Position numbers and translations under genes: made by a program
The notes under the pieces: model-generated
What the model was told of the DNA's origin: nothing
Databases searched by the model: none
Seen by the model: only the letters and a program-made list of their open reading frames with translations
Assembly (NCBI GenBank): GCA_036417435.1
Contig: CM070903.1
Location: 58,318,001 to 58,382,000 of the forward strand
Reading direction: 5' to 3'
Source of the DNA: Inia geoffrensis
Taxonomy: Eukaryota; Chordata; Mammalia; Artiodactyla; Iniidae
DNA length: 64,000 nt
In this document: piece after piece, positions 10,603 to 22,532 of the stretch
How the letters are laid out: each line of letters opens with the position of its first letter
Numbering within the stretch: position 1 is the stretch's first letter

Positions 10603-13040
10603 CAGGCATACCTCATTTTATTGTGCCCCAGAGTTATTGCATTTATTAGAAATTTAAGGTTTGTGGCAACCTTGCCTGAAGCAACTCTATTGGCACCATT
10701 TTTTCAACAGCATTTTCTCACTTCATGTCTCTGTGTTACATTTTGGTAATTCCTGCAATATTTCAAACTTTTCATTATTATTATTATTATATCATTATTA
10801 TTATTATTGTATTTGTTATGGTGATCTGTGATCAGTGTTCTTTGATGTTACTATTGAAGTTGTTTTGGGGCACCATTAACCCATGCCCATATAAGATGGA
10901 GACCTTAATCAATAAATGTGTGTGTTCCAAATGCTCCACTGACTGGCCTTTCCTCCTTCGCTCTCCCTCTCCTCAGGCCTCTCTAATCCCTGAGACACAA
11001 CAATACTGAAATTAGGTCAATTCATAACCCTACAGTGACCTCTAAGTGTTCAATTAAAAGGAAGAGTCACAGGTCTCTCACTTTAAATCAAAAGCTAGAA
11101 ATGATTAGGCTTAGTGAGGAAGGCGTGTTGAAAGCTGAGACAGACCAAAAGCTAGGCCTCTTGCACCAAACAGTTAGCCAAATTGTAAATGCAAAGGAAA
11201 AGTTCTTGAAGGAAATTAAAAGTGCTATTCCAGTGAGCATATGAATGATTAGAAAGAGAACCAGCCTTATTACCGATATAGCGGAAGTTCTGATATAGAG
11301 AAAGCTAGTGGTCTGGATAGAAGATCAAACCAGCCACTACATTTCCTTAAGCCAAAGCCTAATCCGGAGCAAGATCATAACTCTCTTCAATTCTATGAAG
11401 GCTGATAGAGGTGAGGAAGTTGCAGAAGAAAAGTCTGAAACTAGGAAAGGTTTGCTCATGAGGTTTAAGGAAAGAAGCCATCCCCATAACATCAAAGTTC
11501 AAGGTGAAGCAGCAAGTGCTGATGTAGAAGCTACAACAAGTTATCCTGAAGATCTAGCTAAGGTAATTCATGAAGGCGTCTACCCTAAACAACAGATTTT
11601 CAAAGTAGATGAAACAGCCTTCTGTTGGAAGAAGATGCCATCTAGGATTTTCATAGCTAGGGAGGAGAAGTCAATGCTTCACTTCAAAGCCTCAAAGGAC
11701 AGGCTGACTCGGACAGGCTGACTCTCTGGTTAGGGGCTAATGCAGCTAGTGATGTTAAGTTGAAGCCAGCGCTTATTTACCATTCCAGAAATCCTAGAGC
11801 CCTTAAGAATTATACTAACTTGACTCTACCTGTGTTCTGTAAACAGAACAACAAAGTCTGGATGACAGCACATCTGTTTACGACATGGTTTACTGAATAT
11901 TTAAAGCCCATTATTGAGGTATACTGCTCAGAAAACAGATTCCTTTCAAAATATTACTGCTCATTGGCAATGCCCCTAGTCTCCCGAAACTCCGATGGAG
12001 ATGTACAACAGGATTCATGTTGCTTTCATGCCTGCTAACACATCCATTCTGCAGCCCATGATTCAGGGATTAATTTCAACTTTCACGATCATTTAAGAAA
12101 TACATTTAGTGAGGTTACAGTTGCCATAGACAGTGATTCCTCTAATGGACTGAAATGTAAACTGAAAACCTTCTGGAAAGAAGTCACCATTCTAGGTGTC
12201 ATTAAGAATGTTCATTATTCTTGGTAAGAGGTCAAAATGTCAACATAAATAGGAGTTTGAAAGAAGTTGATTCCAACCCTCATGGATGATTTTGATCAAG
12301 ACTTCCATGGAAGAAGTAACTGCAGATGTGGAAAAAATAAGAGAACTAGAATTAGAAGTGGAACCTAAAGATGTGACTGAATTGCTGCAATCTCATGATA
12401 AAACTTTAAGGGATGAATAATCAATCGCTTCTTAAGGATGAGCAAAGAAAGTGGTTTCTTGAGATGGAATCTCGCCCTGGTAAAGATGCTATGAAGACTG
12501 TTGAAATGACAACAAAAGACTTAGAATATTACATAAACTTAGCTGATAAAGCAGTGGCCAGGTTTGAGAGAACTGACTCTAATTTTGAAAGAAATTCTAC
12601 TGTGGGTAAAATCCTTCAAATAGCATTGCACCCTACAGTGATTTTTCATGAAAGGAAGAGTCAATTGATGCAGCAAACTTCATTGTCTTCTTTTAAGAAA
12701 CGTCCACAGCCACCCCAGCCTTCAGCAAACACCACCCTGATCAGTCGGCAGCCATCAACAGCGAGGCAAGACCCTCCACCAGCAAAAAGATGATGACACA
12801 CTGAAGGCTCAGATGATGGTTAGCATTTTTTAGCAACGGAGTATTTTTTAATCATGGCATGTACATTGTTTTTTTTTTTTAGACACAATGTTATTGCACA
12901 CTTAATAGACTACTGTAGAGTGTAAAGCTAACTTTCGTATGCACGGGGAAACCAAAAAATTTGTGACTCGCTTTATTTCAGCATCCACCTTATTGCAGTG
13001 GTCTGGAACTGAACCTGCAATATCTCCTGTAGGTGGTTTT
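10603..13040 (+). mobile_element. Tigger1 DNA transposon, near full length
   Basis: The left end starts with the Tigger terminal repeat CAGGCATACCTCATTTTATT. The right end keeps GGTCTGGAACTGAACCTGCA and ATATCTCC, after which the last bases of the inverted repeat have decayed. About 2.4 kb long, close to the known full-length element. An ATT-repeat expansion sits at 10776-10808. Inserted inside an MLT1-like LTR. The TA target duplication is no longer clear. Confidence 0.9.
11035..12793 (+). pseudogene. Tigger1 transposase pseudogene
   Basis: Remnant of the pogo-type (Tc1/mariner superfamily) transposase of the surrounding element. In life it would bind the terminal repeats in the nucleus and cut and paste the DNA through an RNase H-like DDD active site. 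Four open pieces survive: 11035-11244 (N-terminal DNA-binding part, RRKSHRSL-like start with [12 protein letters not shown]), 11308-11721 (start of the catalytic part, [14 protein letters not shown] around 11610, holding the first Asp), 11760-12038, and 12413-12793 (C-terminal tail). They are separated by frameshifts and stops. Near 11960 the motif that should read L-L-x-D-N-A-P has Gly (GGC) in place of the second catalytic Asp. It cannot make active enzyme. Confidence 0.88.
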
Positions 13041-13236
13041 GTCAGAAGATTCTGAGCTCCAGATTAGCAGGCAGCCATAGCTGACACCCTGATTTCAAAC
13101 TTGTGAGACCCTGAACAGAGAACCCTACTATGCCTCATTCAGACTTCTGACAGAAACTGTGAGAGCATCATTAACGGGTGTATTTTAAGCTGCTGAGTCT
13201 GTGGCAATTTGTCATTCAGCATAGAAATCTAAAACG
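13041..13236 (+). repeat. MLT1-like LTR, right part
   Basis: Continuation of the LTR broken at 10602: CTGACACCCTGATTTCAAAC, TTGTGAGACCCTGAACAGAG, ACTTCTGACAGAAACTGTGA, then TTTTAAGCTGCTGAGTCTGT. This is the classic MLT1 3' end. A few bases of the LTR were lost or rearranged at the Tigger1 junction. Confidence 0.65.
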
Positions 13237-14625
13237 GTAGATTCATATTCAATAACTATAATTTTTGCCTCTTCCTTAGCTACCTACCCACCCATTACTT
13301 TTTGCCCTTGTTGTGGAAGTAAATCTCATTTCCTTTGGCAAACTAGTCCTCCCAAACTCCAGCCACATGGGTGTTGCTGGAGAGGTTGCTAATCACAGTA
13401 TCATTTACCTTGGACTTTAGAAAAGGGCCTGTGACTATCCAAACCAGGTGTAGAATCCAGTCGTGGTGACCTGGCATGCTGAGTGGTCCAAGCATAAGTA
13501 AATGGCATAAACAGGCCAAGAGCATCCCTCTACAGGATGGTCCATAGAATAAGGAGCCAATAGAAAAAGTTCTTTTTAGTCACTAAACTGGAATTTTGCA
13601 TGTGGTTCTGTTCTCTGAGTCATGGAGAAAGTCCGATTGCAATAAGAAACTGTAAGACCAATAACTAAAGGAAAGCAAAGAGGAAAGATGGGTTTTGGTA
13701 ACCAAGAGTGATGCTCTTTACTTCTCACTTTCTCACTCCAAAATTTCTAACATGACATCCACCATTTTTTCTCTTGCTACAAAAAAATTAACCTAGAGGA
13801 GGTTAAATCTTTGCTCTTTTTTCTGTGCCAAAGGCAAACACATGCTCTTTTTTCTTGTTAAGTAGGAGGAGAGTAGAAACAACAGTCAATTCGTAAAAAA
13901 AAAAAGTGAAAGGCAGAATCAAGACACAGTTATGTGTTCATTAAAGCTTTCTTTCTTTTTCATTCTCCACAAATTTAGTCTTGTCAGGAAAACCATGGCT
14001 TTTTTAAGTAAGAATTTTAAATTTCTCAAATTGATGATGTTATCACACCCAAAAATGAAAACACCAGTCCCTCCAGGTTGCCTGCTGGGAACGGAGGTCA
14101 ATACAGGCAGAGGATGACCAAGGTAATTACTCAGTTTAGACAACTCCCGATGAAAAAAGTTATGAAATCATTTCAGGAGTGTGTACCAAAGTCCTTATTA
14201 CAACCTGCACATGAGGATTCTGTAACACTCTGGAGTTTGATACTTCAAAGTTTAGCTAGCTCATCTGTAAGACAGACTTTTCAATGATCTCCGCCCTAAA
14301 TCCTCATTGGTAATAGCACTGGGACCTTCAATTCTTGATGGTCTTAATAGGGTGCTGTAAAGGCCCAAGACCTTTTGAAACAGAAGTGTTCTTTATGCAA
14401 GAACTAAGGTAAATAGAACTAAGAGAAGAAAAAAAAATAGAGCTAAGAGGCCCTGCCTTTCTTTTAGACCAGCTTCCACCTTTGGTATCCATCTCAGTGA
14501 TACAATTACTACACTTCAATATCTGCCCCCTACTCACCACACTAAAATTTGAAAAGGAAACTCATGTTTTTCTCATGTGGAATTGGAATTATATAAATTA
14601 AGAAATATAAATGACTTCCCCTATT
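13237..14625. other. Noncoding stretch, nothing recognised
   Basis: AT-rich with no recognised family. Short ORFs (13343-13525, 13919-14143, 14078-14287) lack features. 14430-14441 is an A-run. Confidence 0.4.
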
Positions 14626-14640
14626 AAGAGTAAAGTAAGA

Positions 14641-14848
14641 GGGCTTCCCTGGTGGCGCAGTGGTTGAGAGTCCGCCTGCCGATGCAGGGGACACGGGTTC
14701 GTGCCCCAGTCCGGGAAGATCCCACATGCCGCGGAGCGGATGGGCCGGTGAGCCATGGCCGCTGGGCCTGTGCGTCCGGAGCCTGTGCTCCGCAACGGGA
14801 GAGGCCACGACAGTGAGAGGCCCGCGTATGGCAAAAAAAAAAAAAAAA
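14641..14848 (+). mobile_element. CHR-2 type SINE, full length
   Basis: Complete sense CHR-2 with A and B boxes and poly(A). The target duplication AAGAGTAAAGTAAGA (14626-14640) recurs at about 14849-14863 with one mismatch (G for A). Confidence 0.95.
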
Positions 14849-14863
14849 AAGAGTAAAGTGAGA

Positions 14864-17800
14864 GAGTGAACAGTGATTACTTCTTCCAGTCCTTCTTATA
14901 CAAGGCCCATCTGTGAGAGTATCGTCCTGCACTCTGTGCTGATCCCCAGGGAAACTGTCAGCAATGGCATCCAGTAGAGATTTTCTCTATTTAAGTGGCA
15001 AACATGCTTATCAAAGTGGAGGGGAAATTTTTATGACTAAATATAATAATTTAATTTTATAATTACTTGTTGAATGAAAATTATTAGCTGAGTGATGTCA
15101 GGACATGAAAAAATATGAAACATGGTTTCTACCCTCAAACCTAATATAATTGGAAAAAAGAAAAAAGCCAAACACGTAAAACTTCTAAGGAAGAATAAAA
15201 GATTGTGCATAATTAGCTTTTGGAAGAGCTTAATACATAATTGTGAATGAATGTTAGCAAAATACCTTTTATAATTTTTAACTTCTCAAGGTGCCAGTGT
15301 CTTCATCAATAAGATGTAGGCAAAAATCTGCACAGTGAGGATTAAATGGGATAAGGCGTAAAGTGATGATGATGTATTGATATACAGCAGATCCTCAATA
15401 TGTGGCACTATTGTTATTACTCTTGACTTTTTTTTTATAGGCTATACTGTTACCCCTTTTCTTATAGGCCAAGCAATGAAATGTGAGAGATCTAAGCCTA
15501 TTAAAGTGAGAAGATTGCTAAATAGAGGAAAAGATTATCAAACCAGGTAATTTATGTCGATATAAATAAGATATAAACTCAGGTGCTTAAATATAGTCAA
15601 AAGAAATTTCTGCTGGAAGAAACAGAAAAGAGAAAGAGTTTGTAAGCTGATCTATATTTCAGGGTTTAAATAACAACGACCAAAAAAATATCAATTAACT
15701 ATCAGAAGCAGATTAACTAAAAATGACTTAAAAAATCTTGTGCTCAATGAATATTTGCTGTGAAAGAAAAAAGAATGAGAACAGAGATCTCTATGCATGT
15801 GAAACCTAGGATTTTGAAAGGGCTTGAATTTTAGTCCAGGCAAACTGCAAACCAGTAGCTGTAGCCTCTCACCAGTAGCAATCCTCTCTCACCTGGGGAT
15901 TACCCCAGGATTCCTCCAAAGAACACAGGAACTAAGAAAAGAGAAGGTGCTTGCTCAGCAAACATGGCTTCAGAACAATAATCTAGTTCACCTTCTAAAC
16001 AGGTTGACAAACCCTAGACACTTCTATCTAAAAATTCTAGCCCCACCACTGTCTGAGTGCAGGGTCCACAGAGCCCAGGCAGAAGGGACACTGCTTGCCT
16101 CAGTCACTGTCTTAGATTGGGTGTATGAAGATACATATGAGAGAAGAAACTGGAAATGAAATGAGAGGTGACAGTTCAAGTCTGATCATTATTTTAAGCT
16201 CAGTGAAGCAGAATTGAATAACAAGACTGGTATTTGTCATTTTAGAGGTTTCCCTTTGCAAGATTTTGTTAGATTTGCAACAATGAGTGATTCTTACCAG
16301 TTGAGCACTGATCTGAACTACAGATAAAAGATACAGATCTAGACCATGAATTTCCCTCTCATTATCCTTGTTAAATGGATTAGAAAATTTGATTGAAATT
16401 GATGGAAAGATACATGAACTAGTATTACTAGACATTATGTTTAGATGAAGTAAGATTTCTAAAATATGAATCTGGTATTTTTATATCATGTAATCACCAA
16501 TTCAGGAGAATTGGTCCTTACTTGTTTACTTATTATTTTACATTGCCTGTTTTAAGTGAGTAACCAAAAGAAAAAGGAGAAAAAAAAAAAAAGTGAGAAA
16601 AGTAATTTAAATAGTGCAGATAATTCTGCTGACCACTACATCCAGCAAGTATACACCATACCTAGAATGAGTGTGAGATGGGAGATGTGCATCTTCTGTT
16701 GTTATTTTAATCTTTTTCATTTCCCTTATGCCTCTCTGTGTGTGATCATTTTATTGTAATGAATGTGATTCAAGTATTTAAAGATTACTATATACGTATA
16801 GACGCACACATACATATATGTTTGCACGTGCACATCTCATATTTTTTCCTCACCATAGCTTTTAAACACAAGCCAACCACTCGTTCCTGCTAAAAAGGAA
16901 CATCATTGTGTACATTGCATATTTATAGATGCATAATACTGTACACGGTTGCAAGTTTTAAAAAGCATCTATTCTGTACTCTGTGGACATTTCAGAGGTT
17001 TTTTTCAAGCTTAATTTGGACTCTACGCAGTCTTAACCTTATGTACAGATAGCACTACCTAACTTCTACCAAGGCTGCCTCTATGCCTATTAATTTATGT
17101 GAGGAATAAGCTTTCTGGGACACTAGAAAACTGAAGGCAGAAATACAGCTCAGCATTAACCCTCTTTGTAATCATAGATGATGAAATGTCTCAAGAATCT
17201 GGGGGTGCCCCAGGGGGGGCAGAAATAACCACACAAATATCAGTTTTAGGTAAAATAATGTTTAGAAAAAAGTGAACAGTGTGATGAGAAGCCTTCAGAG
17301 AATGCTCACATAGTGATCAAAATCAAATAAATATGAGAAGGGAAAAAGAAGTTTTTAAAAGATTGACAGATCAGAAAGAAGTAGATATAAAAAGTGGTAG
17401 GGTCTGCCTTAGAGAAACTTAAAATAGAGAATTAAGAAAAGTTCGATAAGGAGTAGGGCAGTGAAAATGGTTGTGTGAGAAAATGAAGGAAAGGAATAGA
17501 GGGGGAAACAAATCAGAGGATCTGAACGGGGTCAGGGTATCCCCCAAATGAGAAACTACTCACGGAAATGTCTGTGAATGGAAACTGTGAGCACAATTGC
17601 TCAGGGGATCGGGAAGCTGCTTTACCACAGAGGACCTCAAGGATTATTGGGAAGTAGAGGGAATCTGGGCCCGGAACTTCTCTTTCTCTTTGGGTGGAGG
17701 CCAGAAGAGATACTAGGAAGTGATGATAGGAAGTCTAGGAAGAATAAAATAATATGCTTACTGTTCGGGGGCAGGGGTGGTACTTTCAGTTCTAGAATGA

Positions 17801-18289
17801 ACTAAAACCACGAGCCCACTGCAGAGATTGAGATTGCAGGCAAAGGGGATGAGCTGCTTAATCTATGTATGAGGCTGAAAGTAGGAATGTGTAAACATCC
17901 CATTCATGCAGAAACCAAACCAAAACAAAATGAGAACTACAAAGTATGTGCTTGCTAATCCCATTTATTCAATCTGTAGTCCAAGATCCCTGGGTAGGTG
18001 AGGTGCTTAGGGCGAAGAGATGGAAGGACAAGCAATGGGATCAAGCTAAAATCAGGCCAGGAAAGAGAGCTCTTTAGGTAGCTCTGCACACTGAAGATAG
18101 ACCTTTGATGCCCGCCCTGCCCCTGCCCTAGGTAAGGTCAGAGCTTGTTTCTGAAAGGGGTCTCTCAGACAACCTGCTCTTGATTTTCTCTGCACTAAAG
18201 TTTCAGGTAATGTCAGCTACTCCAAACTGGTAAGTGGCAACAATGTTGCCATTGAGAAGAGGTACAAAGTCTTACAGAATCGGTATATT
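14864..18289. other. Long noncoding stretch
   Basis: No gene or named repeat recognised in 3.4 kb. An A-rich run is at 16564-16593. ORFs at 15824-16159 (111 codons, plus) and 16112-16435 (107 codons, minus) overlap on opposite strands without any domain, which argues for chance. 17200-17800 is purine-rich. Confidence 0.4.
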
Positions 18290-18471
18290 TTTTCTTTCAA
18301 AAAAAATTTTTGTAGTTTTATATTGGAGTATAGTTGATGAACAGTGTTGTGTTAGTTTCAGGTGTACAGCAAAGTGAGTCAGTTTTACATATACGTGTAT
18401 CTATTCTTTTTCAAATTCTTTTCCCATTTAGGTTATTACAGAATCCTGAGCAGAGTTCCCTGCTACAAAAA
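18290..18471 (-). repeat. L1 3' UTR fragment, reverse
   Basis: After a T/A-rich start, GGAGTATAGTTGATGAACAG, TTAGTTTCAGGTGTACAGCA, TCTATTCTTTTTCAAATTCT and CAGAGTTCCCTGCTAC give the reverse complement of the same L1 3' UTR seen at 7327. Strongly 5'-truncated. Confidence 0.8.
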
Positions 18472-18564
18472 TATTTTTAATGAAATAACTGATAAATGCC
18501 AAAGAAGTTACTAAATTTCTTTTATCTGGTTAAATGTCTAGAACATCAATTAACCTAATAGATA

Positions 18565-18803
18565 GAAATCTCAAGTTTTAGAATCAAACAAACACAGATT
18601 TTAATCCCAGTTTTTCCACCTAGCTGATATGAGATATTTGCAAATTCTGTAAACTCAATGAACTTCAGTTTCCTCAGCTTTTAATCAGTGATAAAAATAG
18701 CTAGCTTGAAGAACTGTTGAGAGTACAAAATGAGATAATACATGTAAATACTTAGGACTCTGCCAAAAAATAAGTACTTAATAGAGGTAACTATAATTAT
18801 TAC
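18565..18803 (+). repeat. MIR SINE, diverged
   Basis: Keeps MIR order: TTTTAATCCCAGTTTTTCCA, ACCTAGCTGATATGAG, CTTCAGTTTCCTCAGC, ATGAGATAATACATGTAAAT, then ACTTAATAGAGG. This is nearly the whole MIR in sense orientation. Confidence 0.75.
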
Positions 18804-19840
18804 TTATACATCTCTTAAAATACATATTTTTAAGCTTTGCCTCTAGATCCCATCTGAGGCTAGTATAGCTCATGACAAAGACACAAACCTCCATATCCAC
18901 AGTTTCAGTGACCACAGAACTCGTTAGGTACTTGAATACCTACCATGGTACAGCACCTTTACTTACTAGAGCCTTACATTTTAAAAGTACTACGCTAACA
19001 CGGACAAAACAACAATGATTTCTAACTACTGTAATCACACACTTGAGCTCTATGTAAACATAAGCAAACATGTAAATGCTGTTTTATTATCCTAAAGGGA
19101 AAAATGAGAAATGATAAATTGAATTTTTAAAGACTTGTTTATTTTCAAATAAAAAAGATTCAAGTTATTCAATATTTAAATAACTAAGAAAATCTAATCA
19201 TTTGATCATTGCATATCACACTGGATACTGTTAGACAAAATCCAAGGACATATTTTCAAGTCATAAGTATTAATAAGCCCAGTTTGACTTCAAATTTTAA
19301 TGTGGTTGAATCAGCCAGATGTTCTTCCATTTATTTCTGTTATTTTGGTTTCTGCACAGGTACTCATTCTACCATAAAAACGCCTTCAAAGATTATGAAA
19401 ATATCACTAGAAATTGAAAGATAAAAATAAATGGAATGTTGTGTGCTTCCTGAATCTCTTATTGGCTCATACCTACTATGGCAGTACTAATAATCCCATC
19501 CAGACATCAACATTTAATTTGAGAAGGTATATGAAACAGTAGGTCAAATAAAGGACCAGCTGAAGGATTAAATGATATTCAGTGTCTGGTTCTGCACTGT
19601 CCTTGTCTCTCTTCAGCAAGCATAGAAAATCAGCAGCTCTTGGATAAATATTGTACCTTCCACACACATCCACACACATCGAAGGGAAAGAATGTCATTA
19701 TAATATTTGTTAAAAGCAACATGACTCTCAAAACTTTGCATTAAAAGATGTGGTAATCACCTATGAACCATGTCTCCTGTGTCTTTCCTCTGCTTCATTT
19801 ACGTGCAGGGACTCTACCCTTCTAAGTTCTTGGCTGGGAC
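18804..19840. other. Noncoding stretch, nothing recognised
   Basis: AT-rich. A 71-codon ORF at 19209-19424 and a 67-codon minus ORF at 19476-19679 have no features. Confidence 0.4.
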
Positions 19841-20375
19841 TCATATAATAAAAGACAGATTAACAGAAGAAAAACACACAGAAGTACAGTAACATGTATA
19901 TCCCATATATACATTAGACATACCCAGGGAAATGAGTAACTCAAAGAGGTGGCTTAGAATTCGGGTTTGAATATCATCTTCAGCTAAATCAAAGAAGGGA
20001 GGGTGTGGGCGGATGCCAGTTATGGGAAGGTGACCAGGAAAAAGTATGACAGACAAGAGTAAAGTTTTTTAATGCAGATTTATATTAGTGCCTTTTCCAC
20101 TGACAGGATTCTCTTATGATTTAGAATCATCCTCTTTCTGGTATAGAGAGGGAAATATCCTTACAAATGTTTATCTTTACAAATGGGAGGGAGATAGTCT
20201 TACGAAAAGATAACTTCTACTTTGCAGAGGTTCTCCTGTGTCTGCTATTTCTCAAAATAATTAGCTCAAAATAATCCTCATGTCAAAGAGGTATGTTTTG
20301 AGTGGTGTACTATAGTCGCCTACAGTCATAGTCTGGGGTGGCATATTCTGGTCTCCTGCAGTACCATGAGATGGG
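19841..20375. repeat. Unassigned dispersed repeat, possibly LTR-derived
   Basis: Wording such as GAAATGAGTAACTCAAAGAG, CCTTTTCCACTGACAGGATT, TGCAGAGGTTCTCCTGTGTC and CTCAAAATAATCCTCATGTC is familiar from dispersed mammalian repeats. I cannot give a family or orientation. Confidence 0.3.
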
Positions 20376-20514
20376 AATCAACGACATGACAAACGGAAAA
20401 AAGCAGTGACCGTAAGAAAAAGTATTGATTAAGGAGTCAGATAAGAACCAGAAACAAATGGTTACAGCAGAAACCAGTAAACATTACAGTGGCTCGGTAT
20501 ATATTTATAGAATG

Positions 20515-20700
20515 GATATTTCATTTAACCCCACAAGTAACCCAGTAAAATATGCATTTTTATTCCCCATTAATAAATAAGAAAACTGATGGTGAAATGG
20601 ATTGGGTAAATTGTCCCACAGCAAGAAAGTAGCAAATCGGCATGAAAACTAACACAAGTTAGGAAGCAAAGCACACATTCTTGCCATTATACCATTCTTG
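20515..20700 (-). repeat. MIR-like fragment, reverse, very diverged
   Basis: TAACCCCACAAGTAACCC, TTATTCCCCATTAATAAATA, AGAAAACTGATGGTGAAATG and CCACAGCAAGAAAGTAGCAA follow the order of a reverse MIR, with many changes. Confidence 0.5.
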
Positions 20701-21904
20701 CCTTCCCGCTGGTCTCTGTCTATATATGTAAAGCTCTCTCTATATCTCTCTTCATTTTCATATTGTTTCCTCCTATCCCCTTTGTCTCTTTCTTCCTTAA
20801 AATAACCATACCATCATGCAGAACTTTAGAATATTTTCTGTGATTACTGGGTAACATTTTACATTCTCTGGTTCTTATTTTAAAAAGGGGTTGGGAGCAT
20901 GAAGGACAATGTTGAATTTCTTTCATGAAAGAAAGAGAGTGAGGTCAACACCCTATAATTTTTTTTCTCCCCTGTGGACCAGGTTAATGCTTAAAAAAAA
21001 AAAAAAATGAATTTTCTCTCCCTCCTTATAACCTAAAACAGCATCTTATGCTTTACTGCTATCAGGCAAGTAAGCCAAAATCAAAGCACCTCATATGTTT
21101 GAATGTTTATACTTGAATAACTTACAATATAAAAGGAAATACAACAGATGTAGGAACAGAAAAGATAAAGCCATTTTTAGCTAATTACACTTTTTGAAGG
21201 GACATTTATTTTTAATCCCATTCTGCTGCATTTACCATGGTCACCCTGAAGTCAAGTGAAACAGGAAGAAAAAAGGCAGTGGGTGAGATCAGAAAAAGAG
21301 AGACAGCAGATAAAAGATGTTAGGGCAGGCAAGGACTGGGAGAAGAGGGAACAAGAACAAATCTGGGAAGATAATGTTTCATATAAGGAGGTTTAAGATA
21401 TATATATATATTTTTTTTTTTTTTTTTCCAAAAAGTCACAAGGGGAGAAAAGAGAGCCTCCAAAGCATCATAAAACCCTTGGCACCCCAGGAAATCCATT
21501 TCTGTTGACAAAGTTTCCCCTTACCAGGTACCCCTGATAACTAAGGTATAAACATCTGAACGTCATGTCAGGTGTACTCTTCTGCTTGCTTTACTTCCGA
21601 CAGACAGGAGATACATAAAAGAATGAAATAATCAAACAGGCAGTTCAGCTCACCTTTAAATGCCAGTTTGTAAAGCTTCCTATCACTTCTTTCAAGACTG
21701 AATTAGGACTTTCCAGAAGTTGTCCCTGATGAGACACACTCCATCCTAATCTCTCCTTCTCCACTTCCGCTCTTCCATTCATTCAGGTATTCTATTTGTA
21801 CTAGATAATTTTAAATATTTTAACGTAAAATCAAAATGCCAGAAAAGAATTCACTAGAGTGGAATTTAAATTCCCTTCTGGTAATCTTTCTTGTTCTAAT
21901 CAAG
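20701..21904. other. Noncoding stretch with two simple tracts
   Basis: Contains a poly(A) run at about 20992-21007 and a (TA)n-T(n) tract at 21399-21427, each without a recognised element attached. Nothing else is recognised. Confidence 0.4.
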
Positions 21905-22005
21905 ATAAGGACTAGAGAGGTTAGGTAGCTTGTCAAAAGTCACATAGCCAATTAAAGGCACCCAAATCCCATTCCAGGGCTCTGTCTACTAGACCACATT
22001 GTTTG
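21905..22005 (-). repeat. MIR SINE fragment, reverse
   Basis: ACTAGAGAGGTTAGGTAGCT, AAGTCACATAGCCAATTAAA, then CCAGGGCTCTGTCTACTAGA is the reverse MIR core and head. Confidence 0.65.
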
Positions 22006-22412
22006 ATTCATTTATTCCTTCTAAAATGATTAATGGCTGTGTGTTTTGAAGATTTGAAAAGAATACTTTAGTCATTATTAACCTGCTTACATTTAAATAA
22101 CCGCACAAATCCACTAGGTATAAAATTTCATATCTAATGTAAAATTCCATGTTTTAAATACAATATTTTAAAATGTTTGAGACTCCTAACATAAGCAAAG
22201 CTAAACATTCAAACAATGCTATTTCCTACAAAATCCTGACAGAGGAAAATATTCAGGACATGTATTTATCTTAGATAAAATAACACACACACACAGATAT
22301 AAAGGACAACCTTGGACCCTCCCCAATCTGGAAAATTCTAACCTATAATATTCTTTACCTCGACTTCACAAGAAGACTCCATTCTCATTCTTGCCCTTTA
22401 ATAAAAACAATA
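22006..22412. other. Noncoding stretch, short CA tract
   Basis: AT-rich. A short (CA)n run sits at 22283-22296. Nothing else is recognised. Confidence 0.4.
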
Positions 22413-22532
22413 GCAATAACTACCAAAATTTATAGAGTATTTTCTGTGTGCTGCTAGGCACTGAGCTACATTGGAGGAAAGAAAGAAAAGGAGAGAGAAA
22501 AGAAGAGAAGGGGAAGGAGGAGGAGAAGAAAA
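22413..22532. repeat. MIR-like fragment followed by purine tract
   Basis: 22430-22475 (TTATAGAGTATTTTCTGTGT, GCTGCTAGGCACTGAGC) resembles the 3' part of a reverse MIR. 22476-22532 is a GA-only tract (AGGAAAGAAAGAAAAGGAGA and similar), possibly grown from an A-rich end. Confidence 0.45.

Noticed and set aside
15824..16435. Two overlapping ORFs of more than 100 codons on opposite strands
   Set aside because: No recognisable family or splice-site context; opposite-strand overlap in AT-rich DNA suggests chance.
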